Positions 1-10,764 of a stretch of 64,000 bases of DNA are shown here, in pieces. Source of the DNA: Paenibacillus melissococcoides (GTDB taxonomy: Bacteria; Bacillota; Bacilli; Paenibacillales; Paenibacillaceae); contig CALYLO010000001.1 in the NCBI GenBank assembly GCA_944800085.1, positions 570,501 through 634,500 of the forward strand, read 5' to 3'. Position numbers and translations under genes: made by a program. Each line of letters opens with the position of its first letter. The first letter of the stretch is position 1. A model generated the notes under the pieces. That model searched no databases. It saw nothing but the letters and a program-made list of their open reading frames with translations, and was not told where the DNA came from.

Positions 1-40
1 TCAGGCGGGGAAGGGAATCGGCGGAGACCGTTTTTTTTGG

Positions 41-71
41 ACCGCATCGCTTGCTGCGATGCGGTTTTTTT
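41..71 (+). terminator. Intrinsic terminator upstream of metY
   Basis: A 10-bp perfect stem (ACCGCATCGC paired with GCGATGCGGT) with a 5-nt loop is followed by a long T-run. It lies about 100 bases before metY. It may end an upstream gene or be the terminator half of a leader riboswitch. The aptamer part would lie outside the window, so a SAM riboswitch cannot be claimed. Confidence 0.75.
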
Positions 72-136
72 ATTTATTTTTATATTTTCGATAAGAATAC
101 TATGGATTAACACTAGGCAACGAGCGGAAAATATGA

Positions 137-1471
<1,335 letters not shown>

Positions 1472-1524
1472 GCTGCATACCCGGATAGCTGGTGCGGTCT
1501 GGCCGGGATCCGGACGATACAAAG

Positions 1525-1566
1525 ACACACGCCGCGGGGCAAGGAACCCGTTGGCGTGTGTTTTTT
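1525..1566 (+). terminator. metY terminator
   Basis: ACACACGCC and GGCGTGTGT pair across a 19-nt loop and are followed by six T residues. The hairpin lies between the converging ends of metY and asnB. Confidence 0.8.
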
Positions 1567-1611
1567 GCTTCTTGCCGGGGAGCGAGGAGGCTGACTGTTG
1601 AGACTCTGCCG

Positions 1612-3459
1612 TTACCAGGCGACCCTGATGTTGTATTCGCGCAGCCAGCTGTCCACTTGGAGCAAATACGCGAACAGCTGCGGGCCAGACATCAACTGCC
1701 CGAACCAAGGAAGATGAGAGCTCGCTTCTTCGGATGCGGCGATCTCGCGGATTCGGTCCGATTGGATGAACTCATGCAGCGGCGATGCCGGATCGTCGAG
1801 CCGCGCCAGCGCTTGCCGGCGCACGGCCTGCAAATAATTCGGGTTGTGCGTTTTCGGGTACGGACTTTTTTTTCTGTACAGCACCTCGTCCGGCAGAACG
1901 CCCTCCAGCGCCTTGCGGAGCACCCCTTTTTCCCGGCCGCCATACATCTTGATGCTCCACGGGATATTGTAGACGTATTCGACAAGCCGATGATCCGTAT
2001 ACGGAACGCGCACCTCCAGTCCGACCCCCATGCTCATCCGGTCCTTGCGGTCGAGCAGGGTCGGCATGAAGCGGGTAATATTGAGATAGGACATCACCCG
2101 CATCTTGGCGGCCTGCGCATCTTCTCCCGGCAGGGGCGCCACTTCCCGCACCGCATCGGCATACCGGTCCGCGACATATTCTTCGGCGCGAATCTGCTTC
2201 GCCACCTCCGGATGAAGCAGGCTGGAGCGGAGCGGAGTCGCCAGCGCCCAAGGGAAGGTGTCCGCGTTCAACGCTTCCTCCCGGTGGAACCACGGATAGC
2301 CGCCGAACACTTCATCCGCCGCCTCGCCGGAGAGGGCGACCGTGGCGCCTTTCTTGATCTCCTCGCAGAAGAGCAGCAGGGAGCCGTCGATATCGGCCAT
2401 CCCGGGCATATCGCGCACACGCACCGCCTGCTGCAGCGAGTTGACCAGATCCGGCGTATCGATCTGTATCCAATGATGGGCCGTCCCAAGCGTCTCGACC
2501 ATGCGTTGAATCCATGGACCGTCCGCATTCGGCTGAAATGCATGAGCCTTGAAAAATTTGTCATTATCGACATAATCGACGGAATACGTATGGAGTTGGC
2601 CTAATCCGTGGCGTTCATAGTGACGGACGGTCAAGGCCGTCAACGCGCTGGAGTCCACGCCTCCAGAGAGGAAGGTGCAGACAGGCACGTCGGAGACGAG
2701 CTGGCGCTCCACGGTATCCTCCAGCAGCTCGCGGACCCGCTGCGCCGTCTCCTCGGCGGTTGCTTCATGCGGCATGCTCTGCAGCGTCCAGTACGCCTGA
2801 ATGCGGACGCCATCGCGGTCATAGCGGAGCGTATGTCCCGGGCGGAGTTCCGCCAGATCGCGATATACCCCGTGTCCGGGTGTCCGGGCGGGGCCGATCA
2901 TCCATACTTCAGCGACGCCTTCCGCATTGAGCACCGGCTCGATATCCGGATGGGCGAGCATTGCCTTCGGCTCCGAGCCGAACAGGAGGAATCCATGCCC
3001 CCGCGCGTAGAAGAGCGGCTTCACTCCGAGCCGATCCCGGGCCATGAACAGACGCTGTTCCGCATCGTCCCATATCGCGAACGCGAAAATGCCGTTCATC
3101 CGCTCGACGCAGCTATCCTTCCATTCCTGATAAGCGACGAGCAGCACTTCCGTGTCGCATTGGGTCCGGAAGCGGTAGCCGCGGCTGGCCAGTTCATCTC
3201 TCAGTTCCTTCGTATTGTACAATTCCCCGTTATAAGTAATGGCATAGGTCCCTTGTTCCGTATGGCGAATCATCGGCTGAGCGCCATTTTCCGGATCAAT
3301 GACGGACAATCTGCGGTGGCCAAGCGCGCATGGACCGGAGATCCAGGTTCCTTTGGCATCCGGTCCGCGTGCGGATAACGTTTCAGTCATATGCTCCAAG
3401 ACGCCGGAGTACTGCGTCAAGTCCCTTTTCCAGTCGATCCATCCAGTAATTCCACACAT
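1612..3459 (-). CDS. asnB: Asparagine synthase (glutamine-hydrolysing)
   Basis: Converts aspartate, glutamine and ATP to asparagine and glutamate. The protein starts MCGITGW, so Cys2 is the class-II glutaminase nucleophile after Met removal. The N-terminal amidotransferase domain includes GHRRLSVID and TYNGELYN. The C-terminal synthetase domain carries the PP-loop SGGVDSS and the later SGEAADEVFGGYPW. At 615 residues it is close to the Bacillus AsnB and AsnO paralogues, and which of these it matches cannot be told here. The ribosome binding site is GGAGAGGA about 9 bases before the ATG. A GATGAACC/GGTTCATC inverted repeat at 3502-3518 lies upstream and could be an operator. Confidence 0.93.
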   Translation of the reverse strand: MCGITGWIDWKRDLTQYSGVLEHMTETLSARGPDAKGTWISGPCALGHRRLSVIDPENGAQPMIRHTEQGTYAITYNGELYNTKELRDELASRGYRFRTQCDTEVLLVAYQEWKDSCVERMNGIFAFAIWDDAEQRLFMARDRLGVKPLFYARGHGFLLFGSEPKAMLAHPDIEPVLNAEGVAEVWMIGPARTPGHGVYRDLAELRPGHTLRYDRDGVRIQAYWTLQSMPHEATAEETAQRVRELLEDTVERQLVSDVPVCTFLSGGVDSSALTALTVRHYERHGLGQLHTYSVDYVDNDKFFKAHAFQPNADGPWIQRMVETLGTAHHWIQIDTPDLVNSLQQAVRVRDMPGMADIDGSLLLFCEEIKKGATVALSGEAADEVFGGYPWFHREEALNADTFPWALATPLRSSLLHPEVAKQIRAEEYVADRYADAVREVAPLPGEDAQAAKMRVMSYLNITRFMPTLLDRKDRMSMGVGLEVRVPYTDHRLVEYVYNIPWSIKMYGGREKGVLRKALEGVLPDEVLYRKKSPYPKTHNPNYLQAVRRQALARLDDPASPLHEFIQSDRIREIAASEEASSHLPWFGQLMSGPQLFAYLLQVDSWLREYNIRVAW

Positions 3460-3649
3460 GTCACGTTCATCCTCTCCGCATCAATCTCTCCCCGGAAGAA
3501 TGATGAACCGGGTTCATCGGAAGATTGAGATAATAACATGGTTATGCGAAAAACAGCATAAGATGTATGTCCATCGGGAGAAGATAAAGAAAAACTCCAG
3601 AACATTGCCGGTGCCAACGCGGCAGGCGGAGCTGGAGCAGGAAAGGGGG

Positions 3650-3958
3650 ATGGCGGTGGAACGGCGCAGAATGTACGTGTCGGTCCAGCGGCGCACTATA
3701 TTTTCGGACCCGGAAGCCGAAAGCTATGAGTTCAAGGTGGATGCCAATGAAGAGGAAATACAGCACCTCCAAGGCTTGATGGATCAGTTGGGGGAAGCGG
3801 AGACCGATATCTTCCACAACATCTTGATCATTGCTCCGGTCGAGACGGCAGAGAAGTTGAACATGCCTTATCAGCAGCGGCTGAATGCGGTCTATATGTG
3901 TATTCACAAATTGGGAACGGCGGAAACGAAACGGTTTATCGAACAGATGCTTGATTAA
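3650..3958 (+). CDS. Conserved hypothetical small protein
   Basis: I do not recognise a named family. The roughly 102-residue product is acidic and helix-rich with no signal peptide or membrane segment. It has a run DFHN-like in style (DIFHNILIIAPVE) followed by two helices ending KRFIEQMLD. Start choice: AGGAAAGGGGG directly precedes ATG 3650, and ATG 3671 is an equally reasonable start. The open frame continues upstream to 3299, but that part overlaps the asnB start antisense and has no ribosome binding site. It lies 27 bases before the next unknown gene, probably in the same transcript. Confidence 0.6.
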   Translation: MAVERRRMYVSVQRRTIFSDPEAESYEFKVDANEEEIQHLQGLMDQLGEAETDIFHNILIIAPVETAEKLNMPYQQRLNAVYMCIHKLGTAETKRFIEQMLD

Positions 3959-3985
3959 GATGAGAAACGACAGGAGGAAGCACCT

Positions 3986-4333
3986 ATGACATGGAAAGCG
4001 ACCAAATTCCGGCGTCCGGTCGAAATCGACGGACGGATGTGCGCCGAGATCGGCATGATTCCGGCGGATGAGAACGCCACGCCGGTCCTCGCTTATATCG
4101 CGCCCGTCCGCAACGGAGGCTATGAGCTGGTCCGGGCCGTGCGCAACGATGCGGACTATGAGACGGATTGGTACGACAATCCCATGCATATCGCTTTTGA
4201 AGAATTCGCGGCCGAGGATTTCGGGGCTGACACGCTGGGCGCGGACGTGAACGGCAAGGATATGCTCCTGGATGCGGCACTCGGCTCGGCGGAGGTCAGG
4301 GATGCCGTCGACCATCTGTTCCAGATGGATTAA
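3986..4333 (+). CDS. Hypothetical protein, 115 aa
   Basis: Unknown function. It is an acidic soluble protein with no transmembrane segment, rich in Asp/Glu/Ala, with an aromatic-acidic stretch ETDWYDNP near the middle and no catalytic motif I recognise. A good ribosome binding site (ACAGGAGGAAG) precedes the ATG. It is probably co-transcribed with the preceding small gene and with the 46-residue gene downstream. Confidence 0.7.
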   Translation: MTWKATKFRRPVEIDGRMCAEIGMIPADENATPVLAYIAPVRNGGYELVRAVRNDADYETDWYDNPMHIAFEEFAAEDFGADTLGADVNGKDMLLDAALGSAEVRDAVDHLFQMD

Positions 4334-4399
4334 CGAAATCAATCCCGGAACAATTATACAGTTCGAGAGCGAGAATTTGAGGAGGGGAGGTGACAGTCG

Positions 4400-4540
4400 A
4401 TGGCAGGCGCCAAGGAGAACAAGGGCAATAAGTATCAGCAGCAGCCGAATCATGCCGATGCGGTGATCAAGGGCAACCCGAAGCATCCGGCCCAGAAAAA
4501 TCCGTGGGATGACAGCGGGAGAAAATCCGGCTACGAATAA
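4400..4540 (+). CDS. Small hydrophilic protein, 46 aa
   Basis: Very strong Shine-Dalgarno (GGAGGGGAGG, 4381-4390) ten bases before ATG 4400, with a clean stop at 4540. The product is Lys/Asn/Gln/Pro-rich, has no Cys, begins MAGAKENKGNKYQQQ and ends DDSGRKSGYE. The composition resembles small spore or storage proteins, but I could not match it to a named Ssp family. A terminator-like hairpin follows at once, so it is probably the last gene of this small operon. Confidence 0.65.
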   Translation: MAGAKENKGNKYQQQPNHADAVIKGNPKHPAQKNPWDDSGRKSGYE

Positions 4541-4550
4541 GGAGCGCGAG

Positions 4551-4587
4551 CGCCCGGACCTGGCACGCAAGGCGTGCGGACCGGGCG
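4551..4587. terminator. Hairpin between convergent genes
   Basis: CGCCCGG pairs with CCGGGCG, with an inner GCACGC/GCGTGC stem. Only a short ATTTT follows on the plus strand, so termination may be weak. It lies between the ends of the 46-aa gene and the DUF4870-like gene. Confidence 0.5.
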
Positions 4588-4611
4588 TCCATTTTCCCAA
4601 TTTGCTATCCT

Positions 4612-4914
4612 TTAGAATAGACGGCCTTCGCGCAGCACCCGTATCCCCATATACACATTCCACACGACAAGAATTAAAGCGATTGCCCCCAACAGCAAAA
4701 TAATCCCGATGCTGAAAAACGGATGTACGGCAAATAAGCTGAATAGCCCTACGACTATAAAGAAGTACGGCAAAATATGCGAAATCAGCGCCCGCCCCGC
4801 ATGCCTTCTTACATACTCATCATTGGTTACAAGCATGATGATAAGCGGCAGTATCACTCCGGCAAAAAAGATGCTGAAATAGCTCAGAGAAGCTAATATA
4901 TAACGTGTTGCCAT
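4612..4914 (-). CDS. DUF4870-like membrane protein
   Basis: 100-residue integral membrane protein with three hydrophobic segments (about residues 8-28, 45-62 and 66-88). Between the first two is the polar sequence NDEYVRRHAGRALISH, which resembles the family's conserved 'fv..ha.qal' loop. Function of the family is unknown. GGAGGGAG precedes the ATG. Family call is from pattern memory and fairly secure. It is transcribed alone, convergent with the preceding small genes. Confidence 0.7.
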   Translation of the reverse strand: MATRYILASLSYFSIFFAGVILPLIIMLVTNDEYVRRHAGRALISHILPYFFIVVGLFSLFAVHPFFSIGIILLLGAIALILVVWNVYMGIRVLREGRLF

Positions 4915-5179
4915 AGAATCTCCCTCCTCTCGGAATCCGTTCGTTCGTATGCGTAGTGTGCGCGGCCCTTCTTCATTCTATTACCCGCATTCCCGGAAGG
5001 CGACTGCGATGCCGCGATGGGCGGCGGAAGAGGCGGCCGGGTATTATAAAGATTTTATCATCCAGGCCAGGAAAATCATTTTTATTTTTTATGAATTCCG
5101 GCGGCGTGGTAAAATGAACCTAAACGAATCACAAATAAACATTCATGAACTCTCGTTCGCAAACCTAGCATGAAAATAG

Positions 5180-6640
5180 CGAGGGTTTAGTGGTCGGACC
5201 TATTTCCCATACTGCTACTACATGACGCGAAACACGTTCTTTTTAATGGTGGTGTAACCCCGACAAATAAACTGTTGAGGATGAGTTCTGTGTACAAACC
5301 TGTGCTGGCTCTGTATGCCCAATCAGAGAACCGCGAACAGAAAAATGCTCAAGCTCGAATTCATCCGCCGTCATGTATTTCAGTTATGGAGGGAAGCCAA
5401 GATGGAAGTATTGCTTGAACGCTGTGCTGGAATGGACGTTCACCAAGAGACAATCGTCGTTTGTGTGATGACCACAGATGCTGCGGGGGAGGCCCACAGC
5501 GAGATCCGAACCTTTGGAACGATGACCAAACATCTTTTCGAACTGCTTAAGTACCTGGAGTCCCAAGGCGTTACACACATCGCAATGGAGAGCACGGGAA
5601 TCTATTGGAAACCTGTCTACAACATCCTTGAAGGCTACTTCACCGTCGTACTGGCGAATGCGCAGCGCATTAAGAATGTTCCTGGCCGCAAGACGGATGT
5701 TTGTGATGCCGAATGGATCGCGAAGCTGCTTCGAGTCGGTCTAATTGAGCCCAGCTTTGTGCCATCCGAGGACTTAAGGGAGCTACGGGACCTCTGCCGA
5801 CTTCGAAAAAAACGAATCGGCTCCCTAACAGCGGAGAAAAACCGAATCCAGAAGTATCTTGAAGCAGGTAACGTCAAGCTAGGCAGTGTCATCTCAGACG
5901 TATTCGGTGTATCCGGGCGCAGTTTGTTGCAACGCTTAATCGAAAAAGGTTACGTTGACGCGGAAGATGTTGAAGCGAGCGTCAAGGGTTCGATCAAGAA
6001 CAAAAAAAGTGAAGTTACTGACTCTCTTTTTGGCACGATGACCCCGCATCAAATTCGATTGATTAAAGATTGTTGGGAGCATATCGAATACTTAGAGAAG
6101 TCCATTGCTCGGTTGGAAGCCGAAATTAACGATCACTTGGAGCCCTATCGGACGGAGTACGAACTGCTTCAGACCATTCCAGGTGTTAGCGAACGAACAG
6201 CTGCAGCACTCCTTGCAGAAATCGGGGCCGATATGGAGCAATTTCCATCCGCAGATCACCTTGCCTCTTGGGCTGGCGTAGCACCCGGCAACCACGAGAG
6301 TGCAGGCAAAAAAAAAGTACAAAAAGCGTAAAAGGCAATCCTCATGCAAAAGTGACACTATGCGAAGCGTCTTGGGCAATCGCTCGCTCACGAAACACGG
6401 TCTTGGCAACAAAGTTCTGGAAGATTGCTTCACGACGAGGAAAGAAAAAAGCTTGCATTGCCATTTCACGTAAGATACTTATCATTGCTTACCACATGCT
6501 GAAGAACAAACAAATTTACATCGAAGGTGGACCACAAGCACCACTCATGCAGATCAACTAACCTTACAGCATTGACGAAACATAGCGATTTTAAACAAGG
6601 CCCCTTCAAAGAAGGTGGACCGGGCATCTTATGGTCATTT
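5180..6640 (+). mobile_element. IS110-family insertion sequence (ends approximate)
   Basis: The element is defined by its transposase. IS110 elements lack conventional terminal inverted repeats, and I could not find the exact ends. About 220 non-coding bases precede the transposase start. In IS110 elements such a non-coding end can encode the bridge RNA. The right non-coding end is short and contains GAAGGTGGACC twice (about 6523 and 6610). The unit sits between the DUF4870-like gene and tRNA-Arg. Confidence 0.7.
5402..6561 (+). pseudogene. IS110-family transposase, frameshifted at an A9 tract
   Basis: The N-terminal RuvC-like DEDD domain is intact, with Asp12 (GMDVHQ), Glu63 (MESTGIYW), Asp99 and Asp102 (KTDVCDAEW). 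The C-terminal Tnp20 domain begins at IPGVSERTAAALLAEIG. After SAGK the frame is broken at nine A residues (6308-6316) and stops at 6331. The expected continuation (STKSVKGN... to KILIIAYHMLKN) is in the -1 frame up to 6561. One extra A would restore the family consensus. This may be a real mutation, a sequencing error, or slippage on the A-run. Confidence 0.85.
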
Positions 6641-6702
6641 CTCAGAAAATTGCTGCTTTTTAAAGACGATAATCGTTCATGAGTGCGTTTGGATTTTCAC
6701 AG

Positions 6703-6742
6703 AAAAAAAACGCTCGGCAATCCTGCAAGGATTGCGAGCGTT
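6703..6742 (-). terminator. Terminator of tRNA-Arg
   Basis: On the minus strand a GC-rich stem (CGCTCGCAATCC paired with GGATTGCCGAGCG, with one mismatch) is followed by eight T residues. It lies 35 bases downstream of the tRNA 3' end. Confidence 0.8.
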
Positions 6743-6776
6743 CCGCTAAAATATGTATGATGGATATTCAAGGAAC

Positions 6777-6853
<77 letters not shown>

Positions 6854-7437
6854 AAAGAAGATAAAACTGTTTTTGCAACATTGATGATTGTATCAAAAAT
6901 TCTCTGATTCTGCAACCATTAATCCGAAAAAAATGAGAAAAAAAATAGGAGCAAGTCTCTGATTGGACGAGATGATCAGTTCCCGTTCCGCTCTTTCCGG
7001 CGGAGGATCCGCAACGGTAAATTAGCACCTTCTTGCCGCTGGCGCGGAGATATGGATCATCTATTGAAGGTGAACGAAGTCAGGTGAAGGAATCCAATTC
7101 CGTAACTATCCGGCAGCTTCATACGTATATAGGAGACAAACCTGTGGAGATGTTTTTACATTCGTTGTTTTTGCGTCGATTTAATTCTAAGTATGTTTTG
7201 TATCCAGCCGATTTGAACAGGCTGTTCATAAAGGGAAGCCGGAAGGGGAAGTCTGAATAGAGTGTCCAGGGGCTGAGCAGGCATCTCCGGATGAGTCGCA
7301 GGGGGAGAAGTGCATGGCGGCGATATGGTATAATGGCTTATCGGCATGACGGATGCCGTCGCTCCCGTATCCCGGACCAATCATACATAAGATCGATGCT
7401 ATAGTAAGTCGGCTTGATATAGAAAGAAGGTGCTTGC
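6854..7437. other. Intergenic region, no convincing gene
   Basis: 584 bases between tRNA-Arg and the YsoA-like gene. The longest open frame (7033-7260) has an unlikely composition and no ribosome binding site. A TATAAT at 7329-7334 could be the -10 box for the downstream gene, but no good -35 accompanies it. Confidence 0.4.
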
Positions 7438-8385
7438 ATGACGGACGATCAGATCCTGCCGGAAAAAAACAATGTCGTTCTGTTTCCGAAAACGCATGAT
7501 TATTACCAAATCGAATTGACACGCATGCTGGAGTCCGAGCGTTATGGAGAAGCGATCGCGCTGCTCCGCTTCCTGCTGCAATGCGGAGGAGAGGACGATC
7601 AGATTAGAGCGGAATGGAACGCGCTGATGCAATGGTTAATAACGGCGTTCCCGGAAGCAGAGCGGGCCGCTGAAGAAGGCTTTCCGGAGGCGGAGCCTTG
7701 GGCCGAGGAAGCCGAGGACAGCGGAGAGACGGAACGGGATATGTTGAAGCAGCAGATCCATCATAAGCTTCAAGCTGACAGTCAATATATCGCCCGGCTG
7801 CTCGCCTCGCTGACCGAAGGCGATATGGATGATCGCAAGCTCCTTGTCCTGGAGCAGCTGGCGGCGGCCGAGGATGATTCTATCGATCCTTCGCTGATTC
7901 GGCTATTGGAGCACGAACCGCTGCATCCCCTCTTGCAATTCGGCATTCTGCAGACGCTGAAGCGCCGGGGAATCGAAGGAGAGGTGTTTTTTACCCGGGG
8001 CCAGGAGCGTGTCGTCGTCGATATCGAAGCGACGCCGCTCGATCTGGAGTCGTTTCCTCCGAATGCGGTAGCTCCGGCAGAGCGGGTGAATGAATCCGCC
8101 GCGGTGCGGGAGCCTTCGCTCGCCTATTTCGCATCCGAGATGTGGCAGCAGTTCCTAAAGCTGATCTACGGCTCTTCTTTGTACCGCCGTCTCTGCGAAG
8201 GGGATGAACGGGAAGCGGACGCTTGGGCGGCCGCGCTGCACCGGATCGTCGCCCGGCTGCTCCATATCGAGGAGGAGGAAGCGGAGGTAAAGACGATCTA
8301 CGGACTGACCGGGGAGCTGCGGATAAGCTATGAGCGGGCGCTGCGGGCGATTACGCGATCGTTGAGCGGGGAGCAGGATACCTGA
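7438..8385 (+). CDS. YsoA-like repeat protein upstream of tig
   Basis: 315-residue acidic, helix-rich soluble protein without signal peptide. The N-terminus contains a helical pair resembling a TPR unit (LESERYGEAIALLRFLLQCGG), followed by Glu-rich helices. B. subtilis carries YsoA, a TPR-type protein of similar size, directly before tig, so this is a positional orthologue. Sequence identity was not tested. GAAGGTG lies 5 bases before the ATG. Function unknown. Confidence 0.7.
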   Translation: MTDDQILPEKNNVVLFPKTHDYYQIELTRMLESERYGEAIALLRFLLQCGGEDDQIRAEWNALMQWLITAFPEAERAAEEGFPEAEPWAEEAEDSGETERDMLKQQIHHKLQADSQYIARLLASLTEGDMDDRKLLVLEQLAAAEDDSIDPSLIRLLEHEPLHPLLQFGILQTLKRRGIEGEVFFTRGQERVVVDIEATPLDLESFPPNAVAPAERVNESAAVREPSLAYFASEMWQQFLKLIYGSSLYRRLCEGDEREADAWAAALHRIVARLLHIEEEEAEVKTIYGLTGELRISYERALRAITRSLSGEQDT

Positions 8386-8485
8386 TCCGGCGATGGAATT
8401 GGGGAATTCCATTCGGCGGCCCCGTTTCTATGAAAGCCGGGAAAAAACATATAATGGGACATAGGAAATGCCTGTAAGCATTGCC

Positions 8486-8514
8486 TTGAAAAACTTTTCG
8501 TAGTCGGCTATACT
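8486..8514 (+). promoter_or_regulatory. Sigma-A promoter of tig
   Basis: TTGAAA (8486-8491), a 17-base spacer and TATACT (8509-8514), 70 bases upstream of the trigger-factor start. Confidence 0.7.
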
Positions 8515-8584
8515 ATAGTGGTTATTCCGGACGTATAATGGTACACTCTAGCCATGTGATCTTTTTTGGAGGGGAAGGCATAAA

Positions 8585-9868
8585 ATGAAAGCAACCTGGG
8601 AAAAAATAGAGAAGAACGTTGGGGTATTGGAAGTTGAGGTCGACGCGGAGCGCGTGACGGAAGCGCTGGACCAAGCGTTTAAAAAAGTGTCCAAGCGAGT
8701 GAACGTTCCTGGTTTCCGTAAAGGAAGAGTGCCTCGCCCGATTTTTGAAGCGAAATATGGCGTTGAAAGCCTGTACCAAGACGCCATTGACATTATGCTT
8801 CCAGAGGCGTATACCCAAGCGGTAAAAGAAACCGACATCAAGCCGGTCGATCAACCGGAAGTAGAAGTGGAACAGATTGGCAAAGGCCAAACGTTCAAAT
8901 TCAAGGCAAAAGTAACCGTGAAGCCGGAAGTGAAGCTTGGCGAGTACAAAGGCCTTGAAGTGGAAAAACAATCCGTCGAAGTAACGGAGGAAGAGCTTGA
9001 CGCTGAACTGAAGCGCATGCAGGAACGTCAAGCCGAGCTGATCATCGTTGATGAGGATGTTGCCGCAAAAGGCGACAGCGTCGTGATTGACTTTGAAGGC
9101 TTTGTAGACGGGGAAGCATTCGAAGGCGGCAAGGCGGAGCGCTACACGCTTGAGCTGGGCTCCAACAGCTTCATTCCAGGCTTCGAGGATCAACTCGTCG
9201 GCATGGGGACAGGCGACTTCAAGGATATCGAAGTAACATTCCCTGAGCACTACCATGCGGAGAACCTGGCCGGCAAGCCAGCCGTATTCAAAGTAAAAGT
9301 GCATGAAATCAAGCGCAAGCAGCTGCCTGCACTTGACGATGAGTTCGCTAAAGACGTAAGCGAGTTCGACACGCTCGAAGAATATAAGGCAGACCTGAAG
9401 CAACAGCTTCAATCCCGCAAGGAAAAAGAAGCGGAAGGCGCACGCGAAGCGGCTGTCGTGGAAAAAGCGGCACAGAACGCCGAGGTGGAAATTCCGCACG
9501 CGATGATCGAGACCGAAATCCAGCACATGGTGAAAGATCTGGACAACCGCCTGCGGATGCAGGGCATGAACATCGATATGTTCTTGACGCTGTCCGGCCA
9601 GACGATTGCGGATCTGCGCGAGCAAATGCAGAAGGAAGCGGACAAGCGCGTGAAGAACAATCTCGTCCTGGAGCAAATCGCCAAGGAAGAGAACCTGTCC
9701 ATCTCGGACGAAGAGCTGTCTGCTGAATTGGACAAGATGGCCGAAACTTACAAGCGTTCCGCTGAAGAAATTCGCGACATCCTGACCAAGAATGGCACGC
9801 TCGATAACCTGCGCGAAGAAGCATTGATCCGCAAGACGATTGCATTTTTGGTGGAAAATAGCAAATAA
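8585..9868 (+). CDS. tig: Trigger factor
   Basis: Ribosome-associated chaperone with peptidyl-prolyl isomerase activity. It binds near the exit tunnel and shields nascent chains. The N-terminal ribosome-binding domain carries the signature GFRKGRVPRPIFE (about residues 42-54). An FKBP-type PPIase domain follows around residues 160-245 (GDSVVIDFEGFVDGEAFEGG), then the helical C-terminal chaperone arms. The 427 residues match the family length. The ribosome binding site GGAGGGG is well placed. It has its own promoter and terminator. Confidence 0.97.
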   Translation: MKATWEKIEKNVGVLEVEVDAERVTEALDQAFKKVSKRVNVPGFRKGRVPRPIFEAKYGVESLYQDAIDIMLPEAYTQAVKETDIKPVDQPEVEVEQIGKGQTFKFKAKVTVKPEVKLGEYKGLEVEKQSVEVTEEELDAELKRMQERQAELIIVDEDVAAKGDSVVIDFEGFVDGEAFEGGKAERYTLELGSNSFIPGFEDQLVGMGTGDFKDIEVTFPEHYHAENLAGKPAVFKVKVHEIKRKQLPALDDEFAKDVSEFDTLEEYKADLKQQLQSRKEKEAEGAREAAVVEKAAQNAEVEIPHAMIETEIQHMVKDLDNRLRMQGMNIDMFLTLSGQTIADLREQMQKEADKRVKNNLVLEQIAKEENLSISDEELSAELDKMAETYKRSAEEIRDILTKNGTLDNLREEALIRKTIAFLVENSK

Positions 9869-9910
9869 TCCAATCACATACAATTTCGCAGCGATATGCT
9901 GCTAACAGGA

Positions 9911-9949
9911 TAAGGCACGCACGTTCATTTTTAGCGTGCCTTATTTTTT
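9911..9949 (+). terminator. tig terminator
   Basis: TAAGGCACGC pairs perfectly with GCGTGCCTTA across 13 nt, followed by TTTTTT. Confidence 0.85.
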
Positions 9950-10136
9950 CCTCTGTCGCTCCGTCTCTCCCATCATCGCTTCTTGGCACACACATAACGT
10001 TTCACCGTTCCGTATCGAGTGGTACATATTTATAGGCAGTCTGACGCATGATGAACATAGGCTATGCCGGATACATATACGGCTGCCGGGAATAGGCCCC
10101 GCTGCCATACATACACTAGTTGTAACTGCTGTGGAA

Positions 10137-10165
10137 ATGACATCTTGTTCAGAAAATGATAAAAT
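10137..10165 (+). promoter_or_regulatory. Putative promoter of clpP
   Basis: ATGACA (10137-10142), 17-base spacer, TAAAAT (10160-10165), ending 38 bases before the clpP ATG. The -35 box is weak. I looked for a CtsR heptad repeat between here and the gene and saw no good match. Confidence 0.5.
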
Positions 10166-10203
10166 AGAAATGTATAGCTTTGTAAAGAAAAGAGGTCGGT
10201 ACC

Positions 10204-10764
10204 ATGAATTTAATCCCGATGGTCATCGAACAGACAAATCGCGGCGAACGCTCTTACGATATTTACTCGCGCCTGCTGAAGGATCGCATTATTTTTCTGG
10301 GAAGCGCCATTGACGATGATGTGGCCAACAGCGTCATCGCGCAGATGCTCTTCCTCCAGGCAGACGATCCGGAGAAGGATATTCATCTGTATATCAATTC
10401 TCCGGGCGGTTCCGTTACGGCGGGGATGGCGATTTATGATACGATGCAGCATATCAAGCCGGATGTATCCACCATCTGCGTCGGCCTGGCGGCAAGCATG
10501 GGCTCGCTGCTGCTGACGGCGGGAGCGCAGGGCAAGCGCATCGCGCTGCCGAATAGCGAGATTATGATTCACCAGCCTCTGGGCGGCGTCCGCGGGCAAG
10601 CGGCCGATATTAAGATTCATGCCGACTGGATTATTAAGACAAGACAGAAGCTGAACCAGATCTATGTAGATCGAACCGGGCAACCGTATGAGAAAATCGA
10701 ACGGGATACCGACCGCGACTACTTCATGAGTGCGGAGATGAAGCGAAGGCATATGGTCTTGTAG
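10204..10764 (+). CDS. clpP: ATP-dependent Clp protease proteolytic subunit, C-terminus frameshifted
   Basis: Serine protease that forms the ClpXP barrel. The catalytic triad is complete: Ser98 (AASMG), His123 (MIHQPLGG) and Asp172 (TDRD). After SAE178 the frame leaves the family consensus and stops at residue 186. In another frame the DNA continues [13 protein letters not shown] to a stop at 10802, which would give 198 residues, the normal length. A GA duplication or one missing base at about 10736-10741 explains this. The last helices, which shape the Clp-ATPase docking surface, would be altered if the indel is real. clpX follows 12 bases after the restored stop. Confidence 0.9.
   Translation: MNLIPMVIEQTNRGERSYDIYSRLLKDRIIFLGSAIDDDVANSVIAQMLFLQADDPEKDIHLYINSPGGSVTAGMAIYDTMQHIKPDVSTICVGLAASMGSLLLTAGAQGKRIALPNSEIMIHQPLGGVRGQAADIKIHADWIIKTRQKLNQIYVDRTGQPYEKIERDTDRDYFMSAEMKRRHMVL

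Noticed and set aside
1492..2604. 370-residue plus-strand frame across asnB
   Set aside because: It is antisense to asnB, has no ribosome binding site or recognisable domain, and begins inside the metY terminator.
7033..7260. Short plus-strand gene upstream of the YsoA-like gene
   Set aside because: No ribosome binding site, an unlikely start and no recognisable domain. The region is better left as intergenic.
10166..10203. CtsR operator in front of clpP
   Set aside because: GAGGTCGGT partly resembles a CtsR half-site, but no tandem GGTCAAA heptad is present.
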